A stretch of 37,947 nucleotides of DNA from Lysobacter antibioticus HS124 (GCF_000336385.2 NZ_HG424514.1:1-37947); one strand, 5' to 3'; positions 1 to 11,237 are shown, numbered from the stretch's first letter. The notes: generated from the letters alone by a model not told the origin. Translations and numbers: made by a program.

Positions 1-43
1 CGGCGCTCGGCCGGCCGGGCGGCGTCGCCGTGCCGCCGCGCGC

Positions 44-703
44 TCAGCCGCCCCACGGCGGCGGCGGGGCCGCGACCGGTGCGCTCAGATCGAATTCGAC
101 CCGGAACAGACGTCCGGGCCGGGCGAGTTCGTAGACGAAGCGTTGCGGCGCGACTTCGAGCGCCCACACGTTGCCCAGAGAGACCTCGCGCCCGAGCCGG
201 CGGAACAGCGCCTGGCTTTCGGCATCGACCGGGAACTCGTAGCGGCCGGCCGGCGTGCCGGCGCGCTGTTCGCCGCCGTACCGGGTCAACGCATCGGCGC
301 TGCCGTCGCGGTGGCGGTGATCGTGCTTCAGCCGCAGGCGGCCGTCTGCGAGCACGTCGATCACCCAGGTGCGCGAGCGGTCTTCGCCGACCTGGAAGGG
401 AATGCGGATCTCGCCGCTGCGGCAATCGCGCACGTGCATGACCAGGGACTTGCCGGCGAAGGGATCGTCGGCGCTGGCCGGCGTGTCGGCTACGACCCGG
501 CCGGCATAGGCCTGGCCGCACAAGGCGCGCAGCGGCGCCAGCGGATCGGCGACGGCGATCGCCGTCGTTCCGGCGCCGGAAGCGGGCGGGCGCGGCGTCG
601 GTCCGGCGCAGGCGGCGATGCCCAGGCCGAAGCTGAGGGCCAGGACGGAGGCAAGCGCGTCGCGGCGCGTGCGGGCGGAACGAATCAGGGAATGTGGGCG
701 CAT
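44..703 (-). CDS. Putative outer-membrane or periplasmic lipoprotein of unknown function
   Basis: The 219-residue product starts with a basic stretch and a hydrophobic segment ending in a lipobox-like IAAC at residues 29-32, so it is probably a signal-peptidase-II lipoprotein. The mature part starts with a Pro/Ala/Gly-rich linker and holds a compact soluble domain with two cysteines (in LCGQAY and RDCRSG). It ends in a proline-rich tail. I do not recognise a family. It is transcribed away from the thiC riboswitch, so the roughly 170 bp between them should hold divergent promoters. No strong ribosome binding site is visible before the ATG. The lipoprotein call rests on the signal sequence only, and the function is unknown. 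Confidence 0.7.
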   Translation of the reverse strand: MRPHSLIRSARTRRDALASVLALSFGLGIAACAGPTPRPPASGAGTTAIAVADPLAPLRALCGQAYAGRVVADTPASADDPFAGKSLVMHVRDCRSGEIRIPFQVGEDRSRTWVIDVLADGRLRLKHDHRHRDGSADALTRYGGEQRAGTPAGRYEFPVDAESQALFRRLGREVSLGNVWALEVAPQRFVYELARPGRLFRVEFDLSAPVAAPPPPWGG

Positions 704-878
704 GCGTGCACGCTAGCCGCGGCGGCGTTGGCCGGCAATCGCGGCGGCCGGGCGCTCCGGCGGCGGACGGCCCGGCCGATGAGGCCTGTGGGACGGGTCT
801 GGCGGGCGGGGCCTGAACGGGACCGGCGCCGGCGCGCATTGGCGCCGGCCGCGGTTTCCATGTCTAATGCGCACTGAA

Positions 879-2915
<2,037 letters not shown>

Positions 2916-2922
2916 GGGCGCG

Positions 2923-2965
2923 CCGGGACGGAGGCATCGGACGTGCTGGATGCCTTCCGCCCCGG
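2923..2965 (+). terminator. Possible terminator hairpin after thiC
   Basis: An imperfect stem pairs CGGAGGCATC (2929-2938) with GATGCCTTCCG (2949-2959), with one bulge and flanking GC pairing. There is no T-tract, so termination is uncertain. Confidence 0.35.
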
Positions 2966-3117
2966 CTGCGGCGCGATGCATCGCCGCGCCTGAGGACGCG
3001 GCCGGCGGCCCCGGATGGCGCACAGACGCCGGCGACGCGGGGCAGGCTTGCCGCGGCCCCGGCTTTGGCCCCTACTATCCGCCGACTCCAGCCCGCGACC
3101 TCCCGGCTCCCCGCTCC

Positions 3118-3798
3118 ATGGCCAGCTACGCTTCGCTCAAATGGCGCGCCCTCGCGCGCCGGCATCCGTCCGCCTTCCTGCTCGCGGCGCAACTGCTGAG
3201 CATGCTGGCCTATCCGCTGTTCGAGCCGGCCGGCGGCGGGCGCGTGGTGTTCGGCGCGTTCGGGGTGCTGGTGCTGGCGCTGGCGGTGTGGGTGGTCAAC
3301 CGCAGCCCGGCGATCAAGTGGATCGCCTGGATCATCGCGATACCGGCGTTCGCGCTGTCGGTGCTGTCGGTGCTCTACGCCAGTCCGGTCCTGCTGGTGA
3401 TGTCTTCGGCGCTGGAGGCGGCGCTGTACTTCTACGCCGCCGGCGCGTTGATCGCCTACATGATGAGCGACCACCGGGTCACCGCCGACGAACTGTTCGC
3501 CGCCGGGGCGACCTTCACCCTGCTGGCCTGGGGCTTCGCCTATGCTTTTCTGGTCTGCCAGGCTTGGTACCCGGGCAGCTTCGTCGGCGCCGAGCGCCCG
3601 GGCGAGCCGCGAACCTGGATCGAGCTGCTGTTCCTGAGCTTCACCAATCTGTCGGCGGTGGGCCTGGGCGATATCCTGCCGATGAGCCCGGCGGCGCGCG
3701 TACTGACCATGTTCGAGCAGTTCGCCGGGGTCGGTTACATCGCCGCGGTGGTGTCGCGCCTGATCAGCCTGACCATCCTGCGCCACGACCCGCGTTAA
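3118..3798 (+). CDS. Ion channel protein with a single pore domain (Ion_trans_2-like)
   Basis: The 226-residue integral membrane protein has about five hydrophobic segments followed by a pore loop and a last helix. The pore signature near residues 178-190 reads TNLSAVGLGDILP, matching the TxxTxGYGD filter of K+ channels but with Leu at the Tyr position. The reading frame is open upstream, but the ATG at 3118 is chosen because the hydrophobic architecture begins just after it and the upstream extension looks non-coding (Pro/Gly/Ala-rich). No cytoplasmic TrkA/RCK domain follows, so gating may rest on the membrane part alone. K+ selectivity is inferred. The protein stands alone between thiC and a regulator gene. 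Confidence 0.8.
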   Translation: MASYASLKWRALARRHPSAFLLAAQLLSMLAYPLFEPAGGGRVVFGAFGVLVLALAVWVVNRSPAIKWIAWIIAIPAFALSVLSVLYASPVLLVMSSALEAALYFYAAGALIAYMMSDHRVTADELFAAGATFTLLAWGFAYAFLVCQAWYPGSFVGAERPGEPRTWIELLFLSFTNLSAVGLGDILPMSPAARVLTMFEQFAGVGYIAAVVSRLISLTILRHDPR

Positions 3799-4063
3799 GC
3801 CGTTGGCGGGTTTTCTTACAGAAAAACACACACTTCCGGGCGCCTTTTGGAACGATACGTTTCGGCGCCTTCATGCTAGCCAGGCGTTTTCGCCCAGCCA
3901 AACCGATCCGCGCCGGCTTCCGGAGCGCTAGAATAGTGTGCTTGTGGTGCGCTTTTCCGATCGCGCCACCGCGCCATGCCGGATCTGTCGGTTTGTCGTT
4001 CGGCCGCCCATGCGTTCAGGCACATGACTGGCGGTGGGCGAGTGCGCACCATCAGCAGGATTC

Positions 4064-6424
4064 ATGCCCCGAGTTCACGAGCCATCGATGCCGCCTTTGC
4101 CCGCAGAGCACCTGCGGGTCGGCGATTGCCTGGTCGACATCCCCTTGCGCGAGATCCGCGCACCGGGGGCGCGTCGTCCGCGCCGGATCACGCCCAAATC
4201 CATGGGCGTGCTGCTGGTGCTGGTCGAGCACGCCGATCGGGTGGTCAGCCGCGACGCGCTGCTGGCCGAGGTCTGGCCGGACACCCTGCCGACCGACGAC
4301 GTGGTGACCCAGGCCATCACCCAGCTGCGCAAGGCCTTCGACGAAGACCGCGGCAATCCGCGCTACATCGAGACCATCGCCAAGAACGGCTACCGCCTGC
4401 TGGCGCGAGTGGAATGGCTGCAGCCCGAAGGCGCGCCCGCGCCCGCCGGCGACAGCGCGGCCGCTGCGCCGCCGGCCGCTGTCGACGCTGCGGCGGCGAC
4501 TGCGACTGCGACGGCCTCCGGCTACGCCGCCCGCTCCGCGGCCGAGCGGCTGGAGCCCATCCCGCCGTTGCCGGGCAGTGCCCGGCCGCGCGGCAACTGG
4601 CGCTCGATACTCGGGGTGATCGCGGCGGTGATCGGCCTGGTGGCCGGCCTGGTCTGGTGGTCGCTGGCGCGCCAGCCGAACCTGCAAGCGGCGCTGCCGA
4701 CCGCCGACCCGGCACGGGTCGCGGCCAATACCGCGCGCGCCTATCGCCTGATCACCTCGATGCCGGGCTTCGAACTGTCGCCGACGCTGTCGCCCGACGC
4801 GGCGATGGTCGCTTATGTCGCCATTCCGGAAGGCCAGCGCGGCACTGCGATCCTGGTCCAGACCACCGACCAGACCCCGCCGCGGCAGCTGACCCAGCCC
4901 AGCGGCCTGGCCGAGGACAGCGCCCCGGCCTGGTCGCCGGACGGGCGCTCGATCGCCTTCCTGCGGGTCGAGCCGGGCGTGTCGTGCCGGATCCTGATGA
5001 TCGCCGCCAACGGCGGCGCCGAGCGCGAGCTCGGCGACTGCGACTCGCGCAGCCCGCCGACCTTCGATTGGACCCCCGACGGGCGCGGCCTGATCTTCGG
5101 CAGCATGTGGACGTCGCAGGGCACGGTCGGCATGCGCGTGCTCGACTTGGCCAGCGGCGAATGGCGCGCGGTGCCCTACGACCCGGGCGTCGGCAATCTG
5201 GACCTGTGGCCGCGCTTCTCGCCGGACGGGCGCTGGCTGGTGTTCGTGCGCAACAACCCGCAGGGCGACTTCTGGCGCCTGCCGGCCGAGGGCGGCACCC
5301 CCGAGCGGCTGAGCAAGCTCGGCGCTGACGTGCGCGGCTGGGACTGGCTGCCGGACAGCCGCGGCCTGCTGTTCGGGCGCATGATCGACGGCGATACGCG
5401 CATGTTCCGCCTCGATCTCGACGGCGGCCAGGCCCGCGACCTCGGCATCGAGTCGGCCCAGGCGCCGGCGGTGGCGGCGGCGCGGCCGGCGGCGGCCTTC
5501 GTCCAGCGCAAACCTTACTTCGGCCTGTTCCGGGTCGTGCTGGGCGACACCTCCCAGGGTGCGGTGCACGTGGTCGACCCGCTGTTCCCCTCGTCGGCGC
5601 GCGACATCCTGCCGACGGTGGCCCCGGACGGGCGTCAGATCGTGTTCGCCTCCGACCGCTCCGGCAGCACCCATCTGTGGTGGGCCGACCTGGACCAGCC
5701 CGACTCGCTGCGCATGTTGCAGGGGGTGCTGCCCAACATCCGCTATGCGCCGTCGTGGTCGGACGACAGCCAGCACCTGACCGTGGTCGGCACCGACGCC
5801 GAAGGCCGCAACGCCTTGTACGAAATCGTTCCGACGAGCGGCAAGGTGACCCGTCTGCCGGCGCCGGTGGCCGAACCGCTGCAGGTGGTGCAGCTGCCGG
5901 ACCCGAACCAGCTGCTGGTCTTGGTCGGCGGCAACGACGGCCGCATGCAGGCGCAATTGTTCGACCGCCGCCGCGCACCCTGGCGTCGGATCGCCACTTT
6001 GCCGGACGTGTCCCAGCTCCGGCTCGACCGGGCCCAGGCGCGGCTGCTGTTCACTCGCCAGACCGAGGCCGGCCTGTGGCAGGTCGATCTGCAGTTGTCT
6101 CCGACCAGCGTGCGACGCATCGATGCCAATGAGCCGGTCTCCGATCGCTATCGGCTGTGGGATGTCGCCGCCGGCACCGGCGAGCTGCGCTACCTCGATC
6201 AACAGCCGACCTGCCTGTCGCTGCTGCGCCGGGTCGCCGACCCGAGTGCGCCGCCATCGGTGCTGTGCCTGGACCAAAGCCGGCGTTCGGCGATCAACGG
6301 CTTCAGCCTGAGTCCGCGCGGCGACACGGTCTATCTGGCCCTGGCCAAGTGGGACGGCGCTGATATCGGTTACATGGATCTGCCCGAAGAGCCGAAGACC
6401 TTCGTTCCGGGCTGGCTCAACTGA
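4064..6424 (+). CDS. Membrane-anchored winged-helix regulator with TolB/PD40-type beta-propeller
   Basis: The 786-residue protein has three parts. Residues 17-115 form an OmpR/PhoB-type winged-helix DNA-binding domain, with TPKSMGVLLVLVEHADRVVS, the recognition region DDVVTQAITQLRKAF and a C-terminal hairpin YIETIAKNGYRL. An Ala/Pro-rich linker leads to one transmembrane helix at about 181-203. Residues 230-786 are a periplasmic propeller with repeated SPDG-type blades, for example LSPDAAM, WSPDGRSIAF, WTPDGRGLIFG, FSPDGRWLVF and VAPDGRQIVFASDRSG. This is the CadC/ToxR plan, a one-component regulator sensing outside the inner membrane. The ATG at 4064 is preferred over the upstream GTG at 4034 because AGGA sits just before it; an ATG at 4088 is also possible. 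Ligand and targets are unknown. Confidence 0.85.
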   Translation: MPRVHEPSMPPLPAEHLRVGDCLVDIPLREIRAPGARRPRRITPKSMGVLLVLVEHADRVVSRDALLAEVWPDTLPTDDVVTQAITQLRKAFDEDRGNPRYIETIAKNGYRLLARVEWLQPEGAPAPAGDSAAAAPPAAVDAAAATATATASGYAARSAAERLEPIPPLPGSARPRGNWRSILGVIAAVIGLVAGLVWWSLARQPNLQAALPTADPARVAANTARAYRLITSMPGFELSPTLSPDAAMVAYVAIPEGQRGTAILVQTTDQTPPRQLTQPSGLAEDSAPAWSPDGRSIAFLRVEPGVSCRILMIAANGGAERELGDCDSRSPPTFDWTPDGRGLIFGSMWTSQGTVGMRVLDLASGEWRAVPYDPGVGNLDLWPRFSPDGRWLVFVRNNPQGDFWRLPAEGGTPERLSKLGADVRGWDWLPDSRGLLFGRMIDGDTRMFRLDLDGGQARDLGIESAQAPAVAAARPAAAFVQRKPYFGLFRVVLGDTSQGAVHVVDPLFPSSARDILPTVAPDGRQIVFASDRSGSTHLWWADLDQPDSLRMLQGVLPNIRYAPSWSDDSQHLTVVGTDAEGRNALYEIVPTSGKVTRLPAPVAEPLQVVQLPDPNQLLVLVGGNDGRMQAQLFDRRRAPWRRIATLPDVSQLRLDRAQARLLFTRQTEAGLWQVDLQLSPTSVRRIDANEPVSDRYRLWDVAAGTGELRYLDQQPTCLSLLRRVADPSAPPSVLCLDQSRRSAINGFSLSPRGDTVYLALAKWDGADIGYMDLPEEPKTFVPGWLN

Positions 6425-6538
6425 TTGATTTGGCAGTAAATTTGGCTTTCGGAAAAGCTTCGGTTGTGACCTCGTTCCGAATTCGCCTAACTCTCCGTCA
6501 AATTTCCGGCAGGGCGGTCCTTGCTCAGGCAAATAAAA

Positions 6539-6561
6539 ACCTCATTCCCCGCAAATGAGGT
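6539..6561 (+). promoter_or_regulatory. Hairpin overlapping the ribosome binding site of the AraC-type gene
   Basis: ACCTCATT (6539-6546) and AATGAGGT (6554-6561) are perfect 8-bp complements around a 7-base loop. The right arm contains GAGG, the only good Shine-Dalgarno sequence for the ATG at 6568. In RNA this would hide the ribosome binding site. In DNA it could equally be an operator. Confidence 0.55.
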
Positions 6562-6567
6562 GGACCA

Positions 6568-7488
6568 ATGGAGCAAGCATTGTGGGCGGATCGCGGACAG
6601 CTGTTGCAGCTGGACGCGCAGGATCCCGCCGCCCAGGCCAGTTGCGTCGGCGTCTCGCGTCTCGGCAGCGCGCAGCTGGCCGGGGCTCATTTTTCGATCT
6701 GGGTCCAGCTGCGCGGCAGCTCCTGGGTCGAAGCCAAGGAAGGTAAGTTCCGCTTGAAGCGCGGCGACTGGATCGCGTTCGAGCGCGACTCCAAGCCGGT
6801 GCTGCAGGCCGACCGTTACGGCGTCTGCATCGGCCTGAACCTGACCGGCGAAGCGATCAAGGCCATGGCCCGCCTGGCCGACTGCACCCTGTACTCCGGC
6901 CGCGGCCGCATGAGCGTGCACGACGCCCGCATCGCCTTGCGCCTGTGGCGCCAGGCCCATGCCCGCAACGGCGAGGCCGACACCGGTTTCGACCTGAACG
7001 CCCTGCGCCCGATCCTGCTGCACCTGGCCGGCGTCCAGCGCGAGCTGACCGCGCGTATCCAGCGTTGCCCGGGTCGTTCGCGCAGCCGCAAGCGCCAAGT
7101 GTTCGGCCGTCTGCAGCGCGCCCGCCTGTACCTGGAAGGCAACTGCGACCGGGTGGTGCGGATCAGCGAACTGGCCGAGCTGACCAGCTTCTCCAGCTGG
7201 TACTTCTCCAAGACCTTCCACAGCCTGTACGAGGAGAGCCCGCAGGCCGCCTCGGCGCGGATGCGTCTGGAGCACGCGGCCGATCTGCTCGAGAACACCT
7301 CGATGATGATCGGCGAGGTCGCGGCCGCCAGCGGTTTCGACAACTGCTGCAGCTTCGCCCGTGCGTTCCGCGCCCGTTTCGGCACCTCGGCGACCCGCTA
7401 CCGCAGCGCCGCGGCCACCGCCAAGCAGGAGGCGGCCAAGCCCCAGCCCGCGCCGGTCGTGGCGATGGTGCGCAAGCTCGCGGCCTGA
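6568..7488 (+). CDS. AraC-family transcriptional regulator
   Basis: The 306-residue product has an N-terminal sensor half, probably cupin-like (residues 1-160), and a C-terminal AraC/XylS double helix-turn-helix. The first helix-turn-helix includes VRISELAELTSFSSWYFSKTF and the second IGEVAAASGFDNCCSFARAF, followed by RARFGTSATRYR. A GAGGTGG ribosome binding site precedes the ATG but lies in a stem. The gene is on the same strand as the TonB receptor, about 800 bp upstream of it, so that receptor is a plausible target; this is inference. Codon use is notable for frequent CGT and CGC arginine codons, as in the receptor. Confidence 0.9.
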   Translation: MEQALWADRGQLLQLDAQDPAAQASCVGVSRLGSAQLAGAHFSIWVQLRGSSWVEAKEGKFRLKRGDWIAFERDSKPVLQADRYGVCIGLNLTGEAIKAMARLADCTLYSGRGRMSVHDARIALRLWRQAHARNGEADTGFDLNALRPILLHLAGVQRELTARIQRCPGRSRSRKRQVFGRLQRARLYLEGNCDRVVRISELAELTSFSSWYFSKTFHSLYEESPQAASARMRLEHAADLLENTSMMIGEVAAASGFDNCCSFARAFRARFGTSATRYRSAAATAKQEAAKPQPAPVVAMVRKLAA

Positions 7489-7605
7489 TCGCCGCCGCAA
7501 CGTTTCAGCCGTTCGTTCAACGCCAGCACGCTTTACCGCAACGCCAGCAACACGACTCCCCCAAGTCGCAGACCGTCTGAAGCCGTCCCCGTGACGCCAT
7601 AGCCC

Positions 7606-7649
7606 CGCCGAAGTTTCGACGCGCGATACGCGCGATCGAAACTTCGGCG
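7606..7649. repeat. Perfect 14-bp inverted repeat
   Basis: CGCCGAAGTTTCGA (7606-7619) is perfectly complementary to TCGAAACTTCGGCG (7636-7649), and the 16-base interior is itself rich in CGCG and can extend the stem. It lies about 120 bp after the AraC-type gene. No T-tract follows, so it is either a factor-independent barrier of unusual form, an RNA processing signal or a protein-binding site. Confidence 0.6.
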
Positions 7650-8240
7650 CCGCGCAAGCCGGCCGCTCGGCCCGGCCGATCGCACTTCCCGAGCGCGCTC
7701 TCCGAACCCGAACTCGACCCGTTGCGCGCGCAAACGCGTTCGCGTGCGCAGCGCGTGCGCGTGGGCCTGCCTGCGCGATGGGGGCCGCTGCGCGCAGGCG
7801 CGCATATATATGCACGCGCGCGAATATCGCGGCGTCGCCAAACCGAGCATGAACGAAAGCGGCGCGCGGCGATCGCGGATGCGGCGGCATTTGCCGAATG
7901 CGGCCGATGCGCATCCGAAATCGTTCCAGGTGCCGGCCCGGCGCGATACGAAGGCGCGCCGCGAGCCGCGCGAAGCGACGCGCCGACCGAATGCGCACGC
8001 TTGCCGCATGCGTGCTGCGGCGATGTTCTACGTTCGCGCAGCGCGGCGTCCAAGCGCGCAATCGCCAAACACAATGCAACGTGAACGTCGCTGCGATTGC
8101 GAATGCAGGCGCGAAACCGCAATGCGATGACATCTTTGCGCTTGCTTTTTTCATGTGCGTTCGCGTGCGTCCGCGACGACTCACTCAGCAAATTCTCTCA
8201 ACGTCAGCCGCAAAGCAGTCTCGGCGCACGGGCCGTACTT

Positions 8241-8268
8241 TTGCGAGGCGTTTTAACACGCCTATAAC
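8241..8268 (+). promoter_or_regulatory. Probable sigma-70 promoter with an operator-like palindrome
   Basis: A TTGCGA box (8241-8246) and a TATAAC box (8263-8268) are 16 bp apart, upstream of the TonB receptor ATG at 8290. The spacer holds AGGCGT (8246-8251) and ACGCCT (8258-8263), a perfect 6-bp inverted repeat that a repressor could occupy. Confidence 0.55.
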
Positions 8269-8289
8269 GAGATTACTGGAGAGAGATAG

Positions 8290-11220
8290 ATGAACCATCG
8301 CAGTCTGCGCCTCGAGGCGCGGTCCGGCCTGCTGCCGACCGCCATCGCCGCGGCGTTAGTGTCGGCTCTGGTCCCGGCGGTTGCCGGCGCTCAGGAAGCC
8401 GATGCCTCCAAGAGCACCACCACCCTCGACCGCATCGAAGTCACCGGTTCGCGCATCCGCCAGGCCAACCTGGAAACCGCGCAGCCGGTGGTCACCATGT
8501 CGCGCGCCGACATCCAGAAGCAGGGCTTCACCAGCGTCGCCGACATCGTCCAGAACATCACCGCTTCGGGCTCGCCGGCGATCTCGCGTGCCGACGCGCT
8601 GTCCTCGGGCGAAGAAGTCGGTGGCCAGTACGTCGACCTGCGCAACCTCGGTCCGGAGCGCACCCTGGTCCTGATCGACGGCAAGCGCATGGGCATCAGC
8701 TCGGCCGGCTACTCCGACCTGGCCTCGATCCCGAGCTCGATCGTCGAGCGCATCGAAGTGCTGACCGACGGCGCCTCGGCGCTGTACGGCTCGGACGCCA
8801 TCGCCGGCGTGATCAACATCATCACCCGCAAGCGTTTCGACGGCCTGGAAGCCAGCGCCTACCTCGGCCAGTACGGCCAGGGCGACGGCAACAAGGAGAT
8901 CTACAACTTCGTCATCGGCCAGACCGGCGAGCGCGGTTCGATCACCCTCGGCGCCGAGTACAGCAAGGAAGACCCGGTCCTGGCCAAGGACCGCAGCTTC
9001 ACCCGTTACCCGAACGGCAAGGGCCACCCGGTTCCGGACCTCGACGCCAACGGCGACTACCGCGACAACGGTTGGAGCAACATCTCGCGCAACGGCATCC
9101 TGGTCCGCGACAGCGGCGACCTGACCGCGCTGCCGGGCCGCACCACCACCGGTTCGCAGGCCGACTTCCGCGCCTACAACCCGCTCACCGACGCCACCAA
9201 CACCAACGAGCAGATGTACCTGCAGACGGGTCTGGAGCGTCGCTCGGTGTTCGCCAACGCCGAGTTCGACATCACCGACAACCTGCGCGCCAAGGCCGAC
9301 GTCCTGTACACGGACCGCGAAGCCACCCAGCAGATCGCCGGCTACCCGTTCCGTTCGTTCGGCTTCCGCCGCTATGACGGCGACCTGTCGCTGTCGGGCG
9401 ACAGCGCGTTCAACCCGTTCAAGGGCGAGAACGTCGACTACATCCGCCGTACCTGGGAAATGCCGCGTCAGACCAAGTCCGAGCTGACCACCTACCGCTT
9501 CAGCGCGGGCCTGGAAGGTTCGTTCGAACTGGCCGGCAAGCCGTGGGACTGGGACGTGGGCTACATCTACAACCAGAACAAGGGCAGCAAGACCGGCACC
9601 GGCAACCTGTTCCTGCCGAACGTGGCTAAGGCCGTCGGCCCGTCGTTCATCGACGCCGCCGGCGTGGCCCACTGCGGCACCCCGGGCGCGGTGATCGCCA
9701 GCTGCGTGCCGTGGAACCCGCTGCTCGGCTACGGCCAGACCGGCCCGGGCTCGCTGACCAACAACCCGGAACTGCAGAAGTACCTGTTCCTGCCGACCCA
9801 CGACCGTTCGGAAACCGAAACCCAGGTCTACAGCCTGAACCTGAGCGGCGTGCTGGCTTCGCTGCCGGCCGGCGACCTCGGCCTGGCCGTGGGTTACGAG
9901 CACCGCAAGGAAACCGCGCGTTACGAACCCGATGCGCTGCTGCAGTCGGGCCTGAGCTCGGACCTCGCCGGCGCGATGACCGAAGGCGGCTACAAGCTCG
10001 ACGAGTTCTACGCCGAACTCAGCGTGCCGGTGCTGGCCGACGTCGCCTTCGCCAAGGAACTGTCGTTCAACATCGCCGGCCGTTACTCGGACTACGACAC
10101 CTTCGGCGACACCACCAACGGCAAGTTCAGCCTGAAGTGGAAGCCGATCGACGACCTGCTGATCCGCGGCACCTACGCGACGGGCTTCCGCGCCCCGACC
10201 GTGGCCGACCTGTACGGCGGCACCAACGAGACCTTCGACAACTACACCGACCCGTGCGACACCTCGTTCGGCGCCGCTGTGCGTAACCCGCAGGTCGCCG
10301 CTCGCTGCGCGGCCGTGGTGCCGGCGAACTTCCGCCAGGCCGCTTCGGGCGGTCCGGCGACCGGTCCGAACGCGCAGTCGAATTCGGCTTTCGAGTCGGG
10401 CTCCAACCCGCTGCTGAAGCCGGAAACCTCGAAGTCGACCACCATCGGTTTCGTCTACAGCCCGAGCTTCGTCGGCGGTCTGGACATCAGCCTGGACTGG
10501 TGGAAGATCAAGATCGAAGACGTGATCGCGGCCGAGACCGTGACCTCGCTGCTCAACAACTGCTACGTGCTGGGCATCCAGTCGGCGTGCAGCCGCTTCG
10601 AGCGCAGCGGCGACGCCGACGATCTGGGCCAAGTGGTCGACGTGACCCGTACCCTGATCAACGGCGGCTACCAGGAAACGGCCGGTTACGACCTCGGCGT
10701 CGCCTACCGTCTGACCGATACCCGCTTCGGTAACTTCACGTTCAACTGGAAGACCAGCTACGTGGACTACCTGGAGTACAAGCGCGACAGCGAATCGACC
10801 ACCCCGGTCGAGCAGAAGACCAGCTGGGCCATCGACGGCACGGCCAACTTCCGCGTCCGTTCGAACTTCAACACCGATTGGCAGTACGGCGATTTCGGTG
10901 CGACCTGGAACGTGCGTTACTACTCGGGTCTGAAGGAAGACTGCGCGTACGACACCGCCGGCGGTCCGGAGTGCGGCAACCCGAACTACGCTTCGGCTTA
11001 CCGCGGTCAGCAGCCGGTGCGCGAAGTGGGCGCCAACACGTTCCACGACGTCCAGGTCCGTTACAACACCCCGTGGAACGCCACGGTGGCCCTGGGCGCC
11101 AACAACGTGTTCGACCACCAGGGTCAGACCATGTACAGCCAGCCGAACAGCAGCTTCGTCTACAACGGCAGCTTCGACATCGGTCGCTTCGTGTACATGA
11201 AGTACACCCAGCGCTTCTGA
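8290..11220 (+). CDS. TonB-dependent outer-membrane receptor
   Basis: The 976-residue protein has a signal peptide ending near VAGAQ, a plug domain (about residues 50-165, with TLDRIEVTGSRIR, NLGPERTLVLIDGKRMG and SALYGSDAIAGVINIITRK) and a long C-terminal barrel ending in the outer-membrane signature phenylalanine (YTQRF). It imports a substrate through the outer membrane using TonB energy. The type resembles the large receptor paralogues of Xanthomonadaceae and Caulobacter rather than classical siderophore receptors; the substrate is unknown. The ATG follows GGAGAGAG. Codon choice is strongly biased and the gene has its own promoter and terminator, which suggests high expression. The AraC-type gene upstream may regulate it. 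Confidence 0.93.
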   Translation: MNHRSLRLEARSGLLPTAIAAALVSALVPAVAGAQEADASKSTTTLDRIEVTGSRIRQANLETAQPVVTMSRADIQKQGFTSVADIVQNITASGSPAISRADALSSGEEVGGQYVDLRNLGPERTLVLIDGKRMGISSAGYSDLASIPSSIVERIEVLTDGASALYGSDAIAGVINIITRKRFDGLEASAYLGQYGQGDGNKEIYNFVIGQTGERGSITLGAEYSKEDPVLAKDRSFTRYPNGKGHPVPDLDANGDYRDNGWSNISRNGILVRDSGDLTALPGRTTTGSQADFRAYNPLTDATNTNEQMYLQTGLERRSVFANAEFDITDNLRAKADVLYTDREATQQIAGYPFRSFGFRRYDGDLSLSGDSAFNPFKGENVDYIRRTWEMPRQTKSELTTYRFSAGLEGSFELAGKPWDWDVGYIYNQNKGSKTGTGNLFLPNVAKAVGPSFIDAAGVAHCGTPGAVIASCVPWNPLLGYGQTGPGSLTNNPELQKYLFLPTHDRSETETQVYSLNLSGVLASLPAGDLGLAVGYEHRKETARYEPDALLQSGLSSDLAGAMTEGGYKLDEFYAELSVPVLADVAFAKELSFNIAGRYSDYDTFGDTTNGKFSLKWKPIDDLLIRGTYATGFRAPTVADLYGGTNETFDNYTDPCDTSFGAAVRNPQVAARCAAVVPANFRQAASGGPATGPNAQSNSAFESGSNPLLKPETSKSTTIGFVYSPSFVGGLDISLDWWKIKIEDVIAAETVTSLLNNCYVLGIQSACSRFERSGDADDLGQVVDVTRTLINGGYQETAGYDLGVAYRLTDTRFGNFTFNWKTSYVDYLEYKRDSESTTPVEQKTSWAIDGTANFRVRSNFNTDWQYGDFGATWNVRYYSGLKEDCAYDTAGGPECGNPNYASAYRGQQPVREVGANTFHDVQVRYNTPWNATVALGANNVFDHQGQTMYSQPNSSFVYNGSFDIGRFVYMKYTQRF

Positions 11221-11237
11221 TCTGAGCGTCAGCGTCG

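Larger units (their letters stand above)
7489..8289. other. Long non-coding region with alternating purine-pyrimidine tracts
   Basis: No convincing gene lies in this 800 bp; the open frames are Arg/Ala-rich and lack homology features. The stretch from about 7720 to 8130 is dense in CGCG and GCGTGCGC words. It includes 25 bases (7798-7822) of strictly alternating purine and pyrimidine. A long inverted repeat lies at 7606-7649, and a promoter-like site sits just before the TonB receptor. It may be a large regulatory leader, a decayed element, or hold an unrecognised RNA. Confidence 0.6.

Noticed and set aside
8356-11118. A 920-residue minus-strand open frame across the TonB receptor
   Set aside because: Long antisense frames are expected in GC-rich genes with strong codon bias; the sense protein has clear TonB domains.
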